DNA from: Oscheius tipulae
Taxonomy: Eukaryota > Nematoda > Chromadorea > Rhabditida > Rhabditidae
Direction of reading: 5' to 3'
Length of the DNA stretch: 64,000 nucleotides
NCBI GenBank assembly: GCA_037178975.1
Contig: JASJZH010000003.1
Location: 7,068,001 to 7,132,000, forward strand
A program made the position numbers and the translations under genes. Under the pieces are notes generated by a model. That model did not search any database and was not told the DNA's origin. It saw nothing but the letters and a program-made list of their open reading frames with translations. Shown piece by piece: positions 63,242 to 64,000 of this stretch. The first letter of the stretch is position 1; each line of letters begins with the position of its first letter.

Positions 63242-64000
63242 CTGGAAACGTTTTTTTGTTACACTTTTTCACTGGGAGGAATACATGCAATTAGCGCGGG
63301 AAGAGGGAGAAGAAGTTCACACTCTTTGGCACGCTTTTTGTTTGTTCTTTTGGGAGAGAGACGGCAGACTCTTGAACTGGAACCAGAGATAGAGACAGTC
63401 AAATAATAATATGTACTCATAGCCCTGGGTCCTGTTTCTTGTCTTGGACTCACGCGTCATATCTCGGAGCAGGGAAGAATTAAGCGGATTTGGCAATATA
63501 CCTATGCCAAAGCCTATCGAATGACATCATACTCAATACCAAAGTCCAACCTAAGTTGGAAGGCTCTCTTTGTTAGCTGAAGTGTCTAACACTACCAGAA
63601 AAAATAGTTTCTGTCCTATATCTGGTATGAGTTTTCTATTATCTCTGTCAAAACACAGGCAGTCACAACTGTTTACCGTTCTCTGTCATACTGTCAATGT
63701 TGAAAGCCCATAATAGAGCCGAAGATCCTTAAATCACAAAGAGACAGTGATAGAGGAAGAAAGAACAACTTCTTTAGATACTTGGTTTTACTTACTGTCT
63801 ATATCACTCTCCCTGTTCAGTGTCTTTGACAGTATCTCGATCTCCCGTTGGGATGAGAGAACGTCCGAATCAATAGTTTACCAGAATCTTTACAAGAGTC
63901 ATACTGTCAGTTCGAATCGTCAGTAGACAGAGAGAGAGAGAGTGATTGAAAGGTTCAAACAGTACAGGGGATTCAGGCAGTACAAGGGTAAAGCTAGACT
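63242..64000. other. End of window, probable intron or 5' region of the smoothelin-like gene
   Basis: No exon is recognised. GACAG/CTGTC motifs are frequent (63660-63960), as elsewhere in noncoding parts of the window. Confidence 0.4.

Overview
This window is nuclear DNA of an animal, almost certainly a nematode. The genes are compact, with many 35-60 bp introns ending in ttttcag-like acceptors. A near-perfect splice acceptor lies just upstream of most start codons, as expected of spliced-leader trans-splicing. There is a decayed Major Sperm Protein gene (a nematode-specific family) and a NAS-type astacin. The species cannot be named from the sequence alone. Coding exons are GC-richer than the introns and intergenic DNA.

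Layout. The left part (1-9000) holds a mitochondrial p32/C1QBP gene, a BTB gene with a decayed neighbour, a transposase relic and long stretches without genes. The block 9000-24850 is gene-dense and almost all on the + strand: RNA polymerase II RPB2, CNOT9, a LIN52-like DREAM subunit, ESCRT-II SNF8/VPS22, the rRNA methyltransferase BUD23, and an unusual FLYWCH-finger protein with a CP2-like C-terminus. A tiny arginine/serine-rich gene on the minus strand (25.4 kb) has its own TATA box and a poly(A) signal overlapping its stop. A 12-exon astacin metalloprotease (28.4-35.8 kb) has large introns holding an MSP pseudogene, tRNA-like SINE relics and a 679 bp inverted-repeat element.

The right part is mostly minus strand: a KH-Tudor AKAP1-like scaffold with probable membrane-anchor exons far upstream, a C2-domain protein, and a Spinster-type MFS transporter. 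One intron of the transporter carries a complete Ginger-like DNA transposon. DPH1 (+) and a smoothelin-like CH-domain gene (-, running off the window) close the region.

The cellular genes are unrelated housekeeping or developmental genes rather than one pathway. SNF8 and BUD23 are close enough (140 bp) to share an operon. For most genes the exon models keep one reading frame through every splice junction and give family-typical lengths (RPB2 1175 aa, SNF8 268 aa, BUD23 284 aa, DPH1 394 aa).

The most unusual item is the 2436 bp element at 53991-56426: 66 bp perfect terminal inverted repeats built from a 19 bp repeat, a CATA target duplication, and an intact 8-exon, 510-codon integrase-type transposase with a cysteine-rich tail.
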